64,000 nt of DNA from Arcanobacterium ihumii (GCF_900604515.1 NZ_UWOS01000001.1:744001-808000); one strand, 5' to 3'. Positions 52,962-62,492 are shown, counted from the stretch's first letter. Numbers and translations are program-made. The notes: generated from the letters alone by a model not told the origin.

Positions 52962-53983
52962 GACTGAAGCCTTTCCTTTGGGCAGCACCCTTTGTGTTTG
53001 CAGCTGGTATCTGTGGCGGTTCCGCAGTTCACGCACACTCATACAAATTACGACGCCGCACAGTTTTGGTTCCTGACGGTTCCACCCAGATTCAAACTGC
53101 CGACGACGAAGAGCGCGCGGTAAAGGAAGCACGAATTGCCGCGAATGCACTGCGTATCTTACATATTTCCGACACTCACCTGCTAACACGTCAAGCAAAG
53201 CGTATTGCTTTTTTACGTAACCTTGATGTTCAAGCACCGGATCTGATCATTATCACGGGTGACCTTATTGCCCAGGCTACAGCTATTGAACCGCTGATGG
53301 AAGCGCTCTCAATCTTTAAGGGCGTTCCCGGCGTCTTTGTGTTCGGCTCAAATGACTATCATGCACCGCAGCTAAAGAACCCATTTCGATATTTAGTGAA
53401 GAACTCCAATGAATGGAATCAATCTAAGAAATCTCCTGCCCTGTTGCCAACGGCAGAACTAACCTCCCGGTTGGAGGAGATGGGGTGGATGAATCTCAAT
53501 AACGCGCGAGCTCACCTCAATGTGGGCCTGTGGGATATTGATTTCGTTGGTGTGGACGATCCGCATATTGGCCGTGACTGCTTACCGAAACCAATCCCAG
53601 CAAAGCACGAAATCGGGCCGCATTCCATTCAGATTGGCATCACTCATGCTCCATACCGCCGTATCCTCAACCAGATGCAGGACGACGGCTGCCATCTGAT
53701 CTTCGCTGGGCACACCCACGGCGGTCAGATTTGTTTGCCGGGTCACCGCGCACTGGTTACTAATTGTGATATTCCGAAACGCTTCGCATCTGGTCTATTC
53801 CGGTGGCCACTTGGAAATTTCCAACCAATACACGGAGACGGCGCAGTTATAGGCTGGAGCTCGCACGAAGAACCACACGATGCGATCGTGCAGATTTCTA
53901 CTGGAATGGGAACGTCACCTTTTACTCCGTGGCGCACCTTCTGTGCCCCTGAAGTTATTCAGATGGACGTCATAAGTCTTTAA
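52958..53983 (+). CDS. metallophosphoesterase (Rv3683-like)
   Basis: This is a 341-residue calcineurin-like phosphoesterase. It has an N-terminal hydrophobic segment (LWAAPFVFAAGICGGSA), then the metal motifs LHISDTHLL, IIITGDLIAQ, GSNDYHAP (in place of GNHD/E), GITHAP and FAGHTHGGQICLPGH. It resembles mycobacterial Rv3683, which also follows ponA2. The membrane segment suggests location at the cytoplasmic membrane. GTG start overlaps the PBP stop. Confidence 0.88.
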   Translation: MRLKPFLWAAPFVFAAGICGGSAVHAHSYKLRRRTVLVPDGSTQIQTADDEERAVKEARIAANALRILHISDTHLLTRQAKRIAFLRNLDVQAPDLIIITGDLIAQATAIEPLMEALSIFKGVPGVFVFGSNDYHAPQLKNPFRYLVKNSNEWNQSKKSPALLPTAELTSRLEEMGWMNLNNARAHLNVGLWDIDFVGVDDPHIGRDCLPKPIPAKHEIGPHSIQIGITHAPYRRILNQMQDDGCHLIFAGHTHGGQICLPGHRALVTNCDIPKRFASGLFRWPLGNFQPIHGDGAVIGWSSHEEPHDAIVQISTGMGTSPFTPWRTFCAPEVIQMDVISL

Positions 53984-54071
53984 TACACGTCTCGAGGACC
54001 ACAAATTTTCACAAACGCTCTATTTTCAGATATTATGGAGCAGTTGCATGAGAAATCATGCGCACTACTTT

Positions 54072-54148
<77 letters not shown>

Positions 54149-54151
54149 CTT

Positions 54152-54189
54152 GATACCTCGCAACTCGGTTTGCCGCGTTGCGAGGTATC
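54152..54189 (+). terminator. terminator of tRNA-Pro
   Basis: A 13-bp perfect stem (GATACCTCGCAAC and complement) with a 12-base loop, followed by TTATTT, 4 bases past the CCA. Confidence 0.85.
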
Positions 54190-54345
54190 TTATTTGGTTC
54201 GAACTATTTACACGATTGGACTTGTTCACGATCAGCATTTCCAACGAATCACGGAGTTTGCGATTCGTCTCCATTTTCACATGAGCGTTCCATTTCTCTC
54301 TGAGGTAGTGGACAATGGAAAGGCATAACTGAGAGGGCAGATAAG

Positions 54346-55110
54346 ATGAAAATCGTAGTTGCTTACAAATGGGCAGCAAATCCTCAAGACGCCTTAGTTT
54401 CCGACGACGGCGTCGTCAATTGGGGAAAGAAACGTTCTATTTCGGAGTACGATCCAGTAGCGATGCGTGTTGGACGCATTCTTGCCGACGCTACCGGCGC
54501 TGAGCTCATCGGGATTACCGCTGGCGATTCCTCTTGTGCGGCCCCTAAGGCAACTCAGGCAGCCGCGGCACGTGGACTTGATCGCCTCGTCGTCGTAGCT
54601 GATGATTCTCTTTTGTTCGCTACACCTGATGTGTACGCACGTACGCTTGCTGCCGCCGTCCGCTCCATCGGAGACGTCGACCTCATCATCACGGGCGATG
54701 CCTCTGCTGACGTCGGTGGCCGCGCAGTCCCAGCGCTCCTAGCTGCTTACCTAGGTGTACCTGCCTTTGCCGACGTGAACTCAATTGAGTCAGTGGACTC
54801 CCATTTGGAAGTAACACGTCACTTCCAAGGCGCGCACCAAGTTCTCAAACTTTCGTCATGCGCAGTTCTTTCAGTCACCACAGATGCATCCTCCATCCCG
54901 CTTATCGGTATGAAGGACATGATGGCTGCACGCAAGAAGCCAGTTGACAAGCTAGACCTTGCCTCCCTTAATATTGAAGCTCCAGCTGGAACAACTAGCG
55001 TTATCAAGACGGCGAAGCCAGAGGTCCGTGCCCGCAAACACGTTATTTTCGATTCTGGTCAAGCCGCGAGCGAGCTCGTTGTTGCTCTTCGTGAAGAAGG
55101 AGTGTTGTAA
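54346..55110 (+). CDS. etfB: electron transfer flavoprotein, beta subunit
   Basis: This 254-residue FixA/EtfB protein begins [20 protein letters not shown] and has [14 protein letters not shown]. The AMP-binding segment region is [21 protein letters not shown] and the end is [12 protein letters not shown]. It transfers electrons from dehydrogenases together with EtfA. GAGAGGGC lies upstream of the ATG. No acyl-CoA dehydrogenase, FixC or FixX gene is next to it here. Confidence 0.9.
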   Translation: MKIVVAYKWAANPQDALVSDDGVVNWGKKRSISEYDPVAMRVGRILADATGAELIGITAGDSSCAAPKATQAAAARGLDRLVVVADDSLLFATPDVYARTLAAAVRSIGDVDLIITGDASADVGGRAVPALLAAYLGVPAFADVNSIESVDSHLEVTRHFQGAHQVLKLSSCAVLSVTTDASSIPLIGMKDMMAARKKPVDKLDLASLNIEAPAGTTSVIKTAKPEVRARKHVIFDSGQAASELVVALREEGVL

Positions 55111-55112
55111 GA

Positions 55113-55982
55113 ATGTCTACTTGGATTATCGCCAGCAGCTCTGCAAGCATCTCAGCTATCGTTGAAGCAGCAGGTCCCGAAGCTAACCTATTAATCGTGG
55201 GCGACGAAACCCTTGCTTCACAGCTCTCGAACACCCCGGTTGCACGCATCGTGCACGTTCCACTTCTCCAACTTCCTGAGCTCTACGCCCCTACTGTGGG
55301 TCAATGGCTTAAAGAGCAAGGTGCAGACACTATCCTCGCTGCAGATTTTGCATCCGAGCGGGCACTCGCAACTGCAGCAACGGTTGCACTCAATGGAGCT
55401 TGGATTTCTTCGGCGTCGGCGTGGAGTGCGTCTGAGCGCAGTGCAAGTGTTTCCGTTGCTGGCATGGCACTCGAAACTGTTAAGGCTCAAGGACCGGTTG
55501 GACTGGTCCTCCCTAGTAGCGATATTCCCTGCGGTAGTTCAACAGACGTCGAGACGGTTTCTCTTCAAGCTTCCGAAGGCGTCGAGGTCGTTGAAACTCA
55601 ACCTGCTGTTTCGTCGTCATCCGATCTTTCCCGTTCTGAGCGTGTAATTGGCGTCGGTCGTGGAATCGCGCAAGAAAAAGACCTTGAGATGATCAATAAG
55701 CTAGCTAAAACGATTGATGCCAAGGTGGGAGCTACACGTCCACTCGCCGAGGGTCACGGATGGTTTGATTCCTACATCGGTTTAACCGGGCAACCTGTTA
55801 CCGCAGAACTTTACATGGCAATTGGGGTTTCTGGGCAAATCCACCACACAGGAGGCGTTCGAGAATCTCGTATTATCGTTGCAATCAACGAGGATCCGCA
55901 GGCACCGATTTTCCAAGAAGCCGACTACGGAATCATTGGAGATCTCTACGAGGTTGTTCCGGCTATCCAAGCAGCACTCTAA
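55113..55982 (+). CDS. etfA: electron transfer flavoprotein, alpha subunit
   Basis: This is a 289-residue FixB/EtfA protein. The FAD-binding C-terminal domain has GATRPLAEGHGWF and IGVSGQIHHTGGVRES, then AINEDPQAPIFQEADYGIIG. It starts 2 bases after etfB with GAAGGAG inside the etfB end, so the two are coupled. It is about 25 residues shorter in the N-terminal domain than many EtfA proteins. Confidence 0.92.
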   Translation: MSTWIIASSSASISAIVEAAGPEANLLIVGDETLASQLSNTPVARIVHVPLLQLPELYAPTVGQWLKEQGADTILAADFASERALATAATVALNGAWISSASAWSASERSASVSVAGMALETVKAQGPVGLVLPSSDIPCGSSTDVETVSLQASEGVEVVETQPAVSSSSDLSRSERVIGVGRGIAQEKDLEMINKLAKTIDAKVGATRPLAEGHGWFDSYIGLTGQPVTAELYMAIGVSGQIHHTGGVRESRIIVAINEDPQAPIFQEADYGIIGDLYEVVPAIQAAL

Positions 55983-56000
55983 TATTTGCTGATTTTTCGT

Positions 56001-56028
56001 GGGCCGGCACTGTTTTTAATGCCGTCCC
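56001..56028 (+). terminator. weak terminator of etfBA
   Basis: Stem GGGCCGGCA/TGCCGTCCC with one internal mismatch and a loop containing TTTTT lies about 20 bases past etfA. There is no U-run after the stem. Confidence 0.4.
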
Positions 56029-56231
56029 AATTCTCACCCTGAGCATAAATCTTAGGGCTTAAGTACTAATCCCCATGTAGAGTATTTATCAGAGCACTTC
56101 GCTACATCAGTTATATCTTAGATACCTAGTTCATTGCTAGGAAGCTTAAAAACAACTGCGAAGGGCAATGCTAGAGAAAGTCTCTAGCCCACGCACCCCT
56201 CGGGATGTGCGGAAAATGAAGGAAGAATAAC

Positions 56232-56498
56232 ATGGTAGCAAACATTATTGGCACTCTTATCTTTGGACTTGTTATTGGCGCTCTTGCACGGCTTTTCATG
56301 AAGGGTAACCAAAACATTTCCATTCTATGGACCATGCTTCTTGGTGCAGTAGGCGTAGTTGTTGCAAACCTTGTTCTACAACTTTTCAACTACTCGGCAG
56401 ACACACCCGGAATCGACTGGATCCGCTGGATTGTATCGACAATCTTTGCGGTTGTTGCAATTTCGATCTACTTGGGAGCTCGTGGCTCAAAGAAGTAA
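56232..56498 (+). CDS. GlsB/YeaQ/YmgE family stress-response membrane protein
   Basis: This is an 88-residue protein of three hydrophobic segments (ANIIGTLIFGLVIGALARLF, TMLLGAVGVVVANLVLQLF, WIVSTIFAVVAISIYLGA). The Gly-rich start matches the transglycosylase-associated GlsB/YeaQ family. GAAGGAAG lies upstream of the ATG. Its function is unclear; family members are stress-induced. Confidence 0.85.
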   Translation: MVANIIGTLIFGLVIGALARLFMKGNQNISILWTMLLGAVGVVVANLVLQLFNYSADTPGIDWIRWIVSTIFAVVAISIYLGARGSKK

Positions 56499-56523
56499 TT
56501 TGAACCATTTAGCCAACCTTATT

Positions 56524-56564
56524 GCGGGGGGGGGTGAAAGGATTATTCCTTTCACCCCCCCCGC
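56524..56564. terminator. terminator with long G/C homopolymer runs
   Basis: A long stem (18 bases per arm) with nine G on the left and eight C on the right and a 5-base loop lies between the YeaQ gene and the convergent nitroreductase. Confidence 0.8.
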
Positions 56565-56588
56565 ACTTGAAATACGATCGATTATTGG

Positions 56589-57290
56589 TTAATTGTTTTT
56601 CGGCTCAACCAACGGTATAGACGGATGCTCTGCGCGATAGGTATTTATTTGAGCCGAAGTATCTTCATACCCCATGGCCAAGCCTGTTATTAGTGCATAA
56701 TCTTCGGGAACCTCAAACTCTGCATCGGCCGGATGACGCCACGTTGCTAAATTACCCAACGGCACGGTGGCAAGCCCATGGTATGTGGCCGACAACATTA
56801 AATGCGCGAGCATAATGCCAGCATCTTGAGCTGTGAATGGAAGTAAGCCACGATGTACGAACACCAGAATAATCACTGGCGCTCCAAAGAATTCGTAGTT
56901 ATCACGTTGCTGTGCAAGGCGGGCAACGTCATCACCACGCATAATATTCAAATGCCCGTAAAAAGTCTTACCATTTGCAATAGCTCTGCCACGTAACTGT
57001 TCCGGATATTTCTTCCAAGTTTCGAAATCACCGTCAGGAAATACCGAATCGCCTTGTGACCCTTTTACGCCAGATTCCTTTACAAATTTTTCCCAGGCAT
57101 CAATATACCGCTCGCTGAGTCGATGGAGACGATCTCCCGTAGCAACGCCTAACATGTAACCACGTGTATTACTCCACGACGCACAATGCCGAGCCTCATC
57201 TAGCACCTGTGCAATCACTTCTTCTGGTACAGGCTTATCCAAATACGCTCGCACAGAATGTCTTGCTGTAATCAATTCTTGAAATTCCAA
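56589..57290 (-). CDS. nitroreductase family protein
   Basis: This is a 233-residue FMN-dependent oxidoreductase (PF00881). It has TARHSVRAYLDKPVPEEVI at the start and CASWSNTRGYM in the FMN-binding loop. The second half has AGIMLAHLMLSATYHGLATV. Members reduce nitroaromatics or quinones with NAD(P)H. GAAGGGAAG lies upstream of the ATG. A structured RNA that ends in a strong terminator occupies 57390-57600 on the same strand, 100 bases before this start. Confidence 0.88.
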   Translation of the reverse strand: MEFQELITARHSVRAYLDKPVPEEVIAQVLDEARHCASWSNTRGYMLGVATGDRLHRLSERYIDAWEKFVKESGVKGSQGDSVFPDGDFETWKKYPEQLRGRAIANGKTFYGHLNIMRGDDVARLAQQRDNYEFFGAPVIILVFVHRGLLPFTAQDAGIMLAHLMLSATYHGLATVPLGNLATWRHPADAEFEVPEDYALITGLAMGYEDTSAQINTYRAEHPSIPLVEPKNN

Positions 57291-57384
57291 ATTTCTTCCC
57301 TTCTGACATACAGTATTCTATCGAAGATCTAGAAATGTATCCCTTGGATCACAGAAAAATAAAGCAATAAGTGAAGCTCTCTAC

Positions 57385-57600
57385 ATAAAAGGAAGAGGGG
57401 CAACCATCCACGCAATTGGTTGCCCCTCTTCCAGGGGGAGGCGATCGTTTTGCCTTGGGGCACTACTTCCAAAACAATGACCGCCAGTTCTCACTTTGCA
57501 CTCATACACGCAACGGCAGGAGACGAACCCTCGGAGTAGGAATTCCTTTCCCGTGCCGTTGATACAAGTATTAATGGGCAACCTAGGATTACCCACAAGT
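57385..57600 (-). ncRNA. candidate structured RNA of unknown class ending in a terminator
   Basis: On the minus strand, 5' to 3', I see four helices. Hairpin TGGGTAA/TTGCCCA (57595-57575). Stem CAACGGCA/TGCCGTTG (57561-57554 with 57518-57511). Stem GGCGGTC/GATCGCC (57485-57479 with 57446-57440), whose loop can also pair GTTTTG/CAAAAC. Last, a 16-bp perfect terminator hairpin (57432-57417 with 57406-57391) followed by TTTTAT. The 5' segment GGTTGCCC (57583-57576) is also complementary to GGGCAACC in the terminator's first arm, so it can compete with the terminator or close the whole structure. No known riboswitch motif was recognised. It may be a leader of the nitroreductase gene or an independent small RNA. 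Confidence 0.6.
57391..57432 (-). terminator. terminator of the structured RNA
   Basis: GGAAGAGGGGCAACCA and its complement with a 10-base loop, followed by TTTTAT on the minus strand, 100 bases before the nitroreductase start. Confidence 0.85.
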
Positions 57601-57714
57601 CTTTCTGAAAATTCGCTGGGAATATATGGTTCCCAACAAATCCGTCATATTTTTTGCTGAGAATCCGCCACAAATCACACAAATATGACTTGTAACACTT
57701 TTTAGAAACCGCTT

Positions 57715-60138
57715 CTAATTGATTTCAACTTCTCGTTGCGTCACAAATCTCCATAACACTTCAATCGAGATTGCGCCGATTACGCCGATTCCTACTGCTA
57801 TCAACATCATTTGGAGGTTAGAGGAATCCAAAAGAAATAATCGTTGTGTAAATTTCCATGTAAAGATAACACCATAAGCAACAAGTGGAAGGAAAACCAG
57901 TAGGGACTTCCACCAATTCCAGGGACGCGCGATCAAAGCAACAACCCAGCTTGATGGAATAATAAGAGCAGCTAGTGCAGCCGTTGATTCTTGAACATGA
58001 TCCGGCGATACTTGCCCACCTGAGACTACTAAATAGGTAACAAAAGAACTGATAGCCACAATAATTCCGGCTGGCACGGCGAACCAAAGCACCCTCCGAA
58101 CAAATCCGTCGCGGGCTCTTTGATTATTGGGCGGAAGCGCCAAAATAAATGCCGGAATACCGATCGTAAACCATCCCGTAATCGTTACATGGATCGGCTG
58201 GAAAGGAAACGGCACCGCCGCAATAATTACCAGGATCGCAATCAGCGCGGAATATATAGTTTTAGTTAGGAATAGATTAGCAACACGTTCTATATTCCCA
58301 ATGACGCGTCTGCCTTCACCAACGACGTATGGTAACGTCGCAAATCTATTATCCAGTAGCACTATCTTTGCAACAGCACGAGCAGCAGCAGAACCTTCCC
58401 CCATGGCAACACCAATATCAGCATCTTTAAGAGCTAAAACATCATTAACACCATCACCAGTCATTGCGACAGTGTGCCCATTATGCTGCAATGCCCGAAC
58501 CATCGCTTGCTTTTGGTCGGGACGCACTCTTCCAAAAACTTCACCTTCCTCAATTCTCTGAGAAAAAGAATCGCTGTCGGTAAGAGTCCGGGCATCTACT
58601 GGATCACCAACGTCAACCCCTAGACGTCGCGTCACAGCAGCAACCGATTTAGCGTTGTCCCCTGAGATAATCTTCAGTTCAACACCCTGCTCGTGGAAAA
58701 AGGCGAGGGTGTCAGGAACGTCAGTACGCAGTTTTTGATCAAATAATACCAACCCAATTGGGACTACTTTGTTTGGAATTTCAGCCACATCGGCAGATTC
58801 CCAAGAGAAATCACTACCACTGTTCTTTAAACGTCCTACAAGCAATACTCGGATACCTTTATTTTCAAAGGACTCTGCTTGGTCTCTCACAATGCCAGCC
58901 GGATCCAATACATCTGGAGCCCCAAAAGCAAAGCTAGATCGGACGCCGTCTTCCTCAAAAGAAATTCCCGCCCATTTATCTGCAGAACTAAATGGCTTGC
59001 GTCCAACTACAACCCACTTCATGGCAGGCTCATCGAATGCCTTTTGCAAAGCCAAAGCTGTGGCGTTTGGATCAGGATCAGCCCATGCCATTTGTGCCAA
59101 AATAGATTCAGCTAAGACTTGGGAACTGCCCTGCTGTGCTTCCCCACCGACTTGAAGAAGTTGTGAAAATTCTAAAGCATTCTCCGTGAGTGTTCCCGTC
59201 TTATCTGCACACACAACATCGACGCGAGCTAACCCTTCAATCGCAGGTAGCTCTTGTACCAAACACTGACGTTTTCCTAATCGAATTACTCCGAGTGCAA
59301 ATGCCGTCGAAGTGATAAGCACTAACCCTTCGGGAACCATAGGAACAAGCGCACCAGTAATAGAAAGGATAACTTGACGCCAGTTATTTGAACCATGATG
59401 TCCGAGTTGCGCAATTACTGTTAACATGCCAACGGGTATCAATATCCACGTAATATATTTGAGGATTACGTCTATACCAGCTTGGAGTTGGGACTTTTTC
59501 AAAGTAAATTTCGACGCTTGAGCCGCTATTTGCGCGGCATAAGAATCAGCGCCCACCTTAGTTACACGATATTTTCCCGTACCAACGACGACGAACGTAC
59601 CCGAATATACAATATCTCCAGTATTTTTAACCACCGGATCGGATTCGCCCGTCAACATCGATTCGTCCACGGCAAGGTAATCATCTGCAACAACCTCACC
59701 ATCAACAATGATTTGGCATCCAGCTTTGATAACGATTACATCGTCAACCACTAGTTCATCTTGATGGATCTCTTGCTCTTCTCCATCTCTTATGACGACT
59801 GGACGTTCCTCACCAATTAAACTGAGCGACTCAAGAGTACGTTTGGCTCGAAATTCTTGAACAATCCCAATCAGGGAATTAACTATGATTAATAGACCAA
59901 AAGCACTGTTAATCCAAGAACCTGTTACGATCACCATCAGAAAAAGAACGCCAAGAATAGCATTAATTCGAGTAAAAACATTACTTCGGATAATGTCTGA
60001 AACAGTCTTTCCCGTTTTTGGAGGTCGTTTATTAACATCACCCCGCTTAATACGAGCGTTAACATCCGCATAGGAAAGACCAATTAACCCAACAGCCTGT
60101 TCGTTATGCGATTCCATAAAAGGTGTTTGTGATGCCAA
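57715..60138 (-). CDS. P-type cation-transporting ATPase (CtpE-like)
   Basis: This is an 807-residue P-type ATPase. The actuator domain has DESMLTGESDPV, the phosphorylation site is CADKTGTLTEN, and the hinge is MTGDGVNDVLALKDADIGVAMG. About ten membrane segments are seen. The M4 motif is VPMVPEGL, as in mycobacterial CtpE, a calcium exporter/importer, so calcium is a reasonable guess. The TTG start at 60138 is supported by an AGCAGG site; ATG at 60117 is an alternative. The N-terminus has no metal-binding domain. Confidence 0.88.
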   Translation of the reverse strand: MASQTPFMESHNEQAVGLIGLSYADVNARIKRGDVNKRPPKTGKTVSDIIRSNVFTRINAILGVLFLMVIVTGSWINSAFGLLIIVNSLIGIVQEFRAKRTLESLSLIGEERPVVIRDGEEQEIHQDELVVDDVIVIKAGCQIIVDGEVVADDYLAVDESMLTGESDPVVKNTGDIVYSGTFVVVGTGKYRVTKVGADSYAAQIAAQASKFTLKKSQLQAGIDVILKYITWILIPVGMLTVIAQLGHHGSNNWRQVILSITGALVPMVPEGLVLITSTAFALGVIRLGKRQCLVQELPAIEGLARVDVVCADKTGTLTENALEFSQLLQVGGEAQQGSSQVLAESILAQMAWADPDPNATALALQKAFDEPAMKWVVVGRKPFSSADKWAGISFEEDGVRSSFAFGAPDVLDPAGIVRDQAESFENKGIRVLLVGRLKNSGSDFSWESADVAEIPNKVVPIGLVLFDQKLRTDVPDTLAFFHEQGVELKIISGDNAKSVAAVTRRLGVDVGDPVDARTLTDSDSFSQRIEEGEVFGRVRPDQKQAMVRALQHNGHTVAMTGDGVNDVLALKDADIGVAMGEGSAAARAVAKIVLLDNRFATLPYVVGEGRRVIGNIERVANLFLTKTIYSALIAILVIIAAVPFPFQPIHVTITGWFTIGIPAFILALPPNNQRARDGFVRRVLWFAVPAGIIVAISSFVTYLVVSGGQVSPDHVQESTAALAALIIPSSWVVALIARPWNWWKSLLVFLPLVAYGVIFTWKFTQRLFLLDSSNLQMMLIAVGIGVIGAISIEVLWRFVTQREVEIN

Positions 60139-60237
60139 GATGTACCTGCTCTCTCTTAGCCCATGGTACTGATTCTTACATAGAGCTTATCGAGTTCAGG
60201 CACATCAGAAAACTAGGTCTATAGAATTCGCTACAGA

Positions 60238-60972
60238 TCACTGCGCTTCTTCAGCATCTCGTAGCGAGAATTCACAAACACCCGGACGGAACATCGGAGA
60301 AAGGGAAAGCTGCTTGCGGCCACCAGAAACTACTGACGTAAAACGCTCAAGCTGCCCACGATGCATTTCGCACATTATTGGATCAATACCACCATCAACA
60401 TCAACAAATGGGCACGCGCGCATCTGAACAGTGGCTTCTGTATGTGGTTTCAATACAGCATCATGCCCAGCAACCGAGGCAAGCAGGCGAATGATACTTA
60501 GTAACTTTTTATCATCAACCTTTGAAACGTCCAAGAACTCAATTCCAATATCTTCAAGAAATGCGACCGTATGGGGACGAAGCTCTTCAGCCCAGTCTTT
60601 CCCCATATCATATGCTTTCATTTCTGGATCATCAGCATATTCACGCAACATCTCACACATGCCACGAACAAACTTTGTCAGATATGCATCTGTTACAACA
60701 TCAGTTTCAGGGGCAGTCGTATAGTATGCCCAAGCCGGACGCCCTCGTCCACTAGTTTCAATCTTGCTACGCTCCACTAAACCTGCAGCCGTGAGAGCGT
60801 CAATGCTTTCGCGAACCGAGTTCTGATGCAAACCTTGAAGCTCTGCGATTTCCGCAATAGATAGTGGCTCAAGGAAAGTAGACAAATACTTCAACATTGC
60901 CTGGTGGGCGGGTGAAAGGTTCGCAATGGCGTTATAAAGGACGCCTGATCCTTTTGGTGGGGACACTCTCAT
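60238..60972 (-). CDS. winged-helix regulator with SufR-like cysteine cluster
   Basis: This is a 244-residue regulator. The N-terminal winged helix spans residues about 20-80 (EPLSIAEIAELQGLHQNSVR, then AAGLVERSKIETSGRGRP). The C-terminal part has Cys187, Cys201, His204 and Cys233, in RACPFVD, CEMHRGQLERF and GVCEFSL. That resembles the iron-sulfur site of SufR-type repressors, although spacing differs. It is divergent from moaA across a 452-base gap, so it may regulate the molybdenum-cofactor genes. Ligand and targets are inferred. Confidence 0.72.
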   Translation of the reverse strand: MRVSPPKGSGVLYNAIANLSPAHQAMLKYLSTFLEPLSIAEIAELQGLHQNSVRESIDALTAAGLVERSKIETSGRGRPAWAYYTTAPETDVVTDAYLTKFVRGMCEMLREYADDPEMKAYDMGKDWAEELRPHTVAFLEDIGIEFLDVSKVDDKKLLSIIRLLASVAGHDAVLKPHTEATVQMRACPFVDVDGGIDPIMCEMHRGQLERFTSVVSGGRKQLSLSPMFRPGVCEFSLRDAEEAQ

Positions 60973-61424
60973 AATTTACTGCCATTTCTATACAATCAGA
61001 CAAACCTTACAAAATGAACATACCAAACTATTCGCAGGTTATTAACTTTTGAAAGGTCGGTTTCGGTACTTTTAAAAACCGATATTTCACATTCCTTCCG
61101 TGGCAGATTAACCAAAAATTCATAAATATACAAAATCACAATAAAATACCTGCATATTACACCCATAGCACGACCGACACTCATAATGATGCAGGAGAAA
61201 GTTATTTAAAAACATACTTAATAACCTTCGGTTTTTATTTACAAAAAGAAAGACTCACATAATTCATTCTCTTGAGTTATTTATAAATATGTTGGGTATG
61301 CCCACTTTCAAATCAAAACGTGATCAATACTGTAGATTTAAATTATGTTCCCCTCCAAATCCTCGCTAGGCTAATGTGCATTGATAAAAATAATCAAGGT
61401 ACAATATCGCGGAAAGGAATTAGC
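60973..61424. other. AT-rich divergent gap with inverted repeats, regulator/moaA
   Basis: This 452-base region has no clear gene. Candidate operators: GGTTATTAA (61037-61045) and its complement TTAATAACC (61218-61226); AAAAACCGA (61074-61082) and TCGGTTTTT (61229-61237); and TTGAT-N7-ATCAA (61381-61397) just before moaA. Some may be chance in AT-rich sequence. Confidence 0.4.
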
Positions 61425-62462
61425 GTGAGCGGTACTGTCTCGTCACCCGTCTACGAACTCCGCGATAACTGGGGTCGAGTAGCTCGCGATTTACGTGTTT
61501 CTTTAACTGATCGATGTAATTTACGTTGCTCTTACTGCATGCCTCCCGAAGGGCTCGATTGGTTGCCCACCGAGGAAACTCTGACTACCGAAGAAGTCCA
61601 ACGACTCCTTGCCATTGCTGTGAATATGCTCGGGATTGAAAAGATCCGCTTCACCGGAGGCGAGCCTCTCCTGCGAAAGTCACTCCAAGAAATTGTTGCT
61701 TTCGCCCATTCGCTTCGAACCAGTGTAGGTACTTCACCCAATCTTGCGCTCACAACCAATGCCTTGGGTCTTGACAAACAAGCTCAGAAACTGGCAGAAG
61801 CAGGATTAAACCGGGTCAATATTTCACTAGATTCTATTCAACCTAAAACTTACGCTCACATTTCCCATCGAGATCGTTTGAAGGACGTATTTCAAGGAAT
61901 CGACGCTGCTCAAAAAGCTGGTCTGACCCCGATCAAAATTAATGCGGTTGCACTCCGTGGAGCGAACGAAAACGGTTTAAATGCTCTGCTTCGTTTTTCA
62001 CTTCAGCGAGGTTTGCAACTCCGAATTATCGAGCAAATGCCACTTGGTCCGCGCGAGACGTGGTCTCGTTCAAACATGGTGCCTGAACAGGAAATTTTGG
62101 AGATTTTTAGCGAGCAGTTCACACTCACAACGGCATCTTATGATCCTCATTCACCAGCCCGTTTGTGGAATGTAGCGGAAGGTGAAGATCACCCCGCCGG
62201 TCAAGTTGGTATTATCGCCTCGGTGACACGGCCATTCTGCACCACCTGCGACCGCACCCGACTCACTGCGGATGGTCAGATGCGGACCTGCTTATTCGGA
62301 AATGCAGAAACCGATCTCCGCTCACTGCTTCGCTCAGGCGCTTCCGACGAAGAAATTGCACGTGTTTGGCAGGAAGGTATGGCACTTAAAAAACCAGGTC
62401 ACGGAATTGATGACCCATCCTTTGTCCAACCAGAACGTTACATGTCTGAAATTGGTGGTTAG
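61425..62462 (+). CDS. moaA: GTP 3',8-cyclase MoaA
   Basis: This 345-residue radical SAM enzyme makes the first intermediate of molybdenum cofactor from GTP. The radical-SAM cluster is CNLRCSYC near residue 30, and the second cluster near the end has CTTCDRTRLTADGQMRTC. RFTGGEPLLRKSL is the SAM-binding Gly motif. I chose the GTG at 61425 because AAAGGA is 6 bases upstream; the frame is open 105 bases further. The C-terminal GG, required for activity in MoaA, is present as EIGG. Confidence 0.95.
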   Translation: MSGTVSSPVYELRDNWGRVARDLRVSLTDRCNLRCSYCMPPEGLDWLPTEETLTTEEVQRLLAIAVNMLGIEKIRFTGGEPLLRKSLQEIVAFAHSLRTSVGTSPNLALTTNALGLDKQAQKLAEAGLNRVNISLDSIQPKTYAHISHRDRLKDVFQGIDAAQKAGLTPIKINAVALRGANENGLNALLRFSLQRGLQLRIIEQMPLGPRETWSRSNMVPEQEILEIFSEQFTLTTASYDPHSPARLWNVAEGEDHPAGQVGIIASVTRPFCTTCDRTRLTADGQMRTCLFGNAETDLRSLLRSGASDEEIARVWQEGMALKKPGHGIDDPSFVQPERYMSEIGG

Positions 62463-62492
62463 CCTACCCCTATAGGTAATAGCCATTCAGAA

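Noticed and set aside
55983-56231. Small RNA or gene between etfA and the YeaQ-like gene
   Set aside because: Only a weak hairpin after etfA and a short GC hairpin in the 5' leader of the next gene were seen; nothing coding.
57381-57596. 71-codon minus-strand open frame over the structured RNA region
   Set aside because: It spans the helices and the terminator hairpin, has no ribosome-binding site and no recognisable protein pattern; the RNA interpretation explains the region better.
57385-57600. SRP RNA, RNase P RNA or tmRNA identity for the structured RNA
   Set aside because: None of the conserved cores (SRP GGAAGG/AGCAGCC loop, RNase P core, tmRNA ends) is visible. A 6S-like RNA was considered but the internal branched stems do not fit a single long rod.
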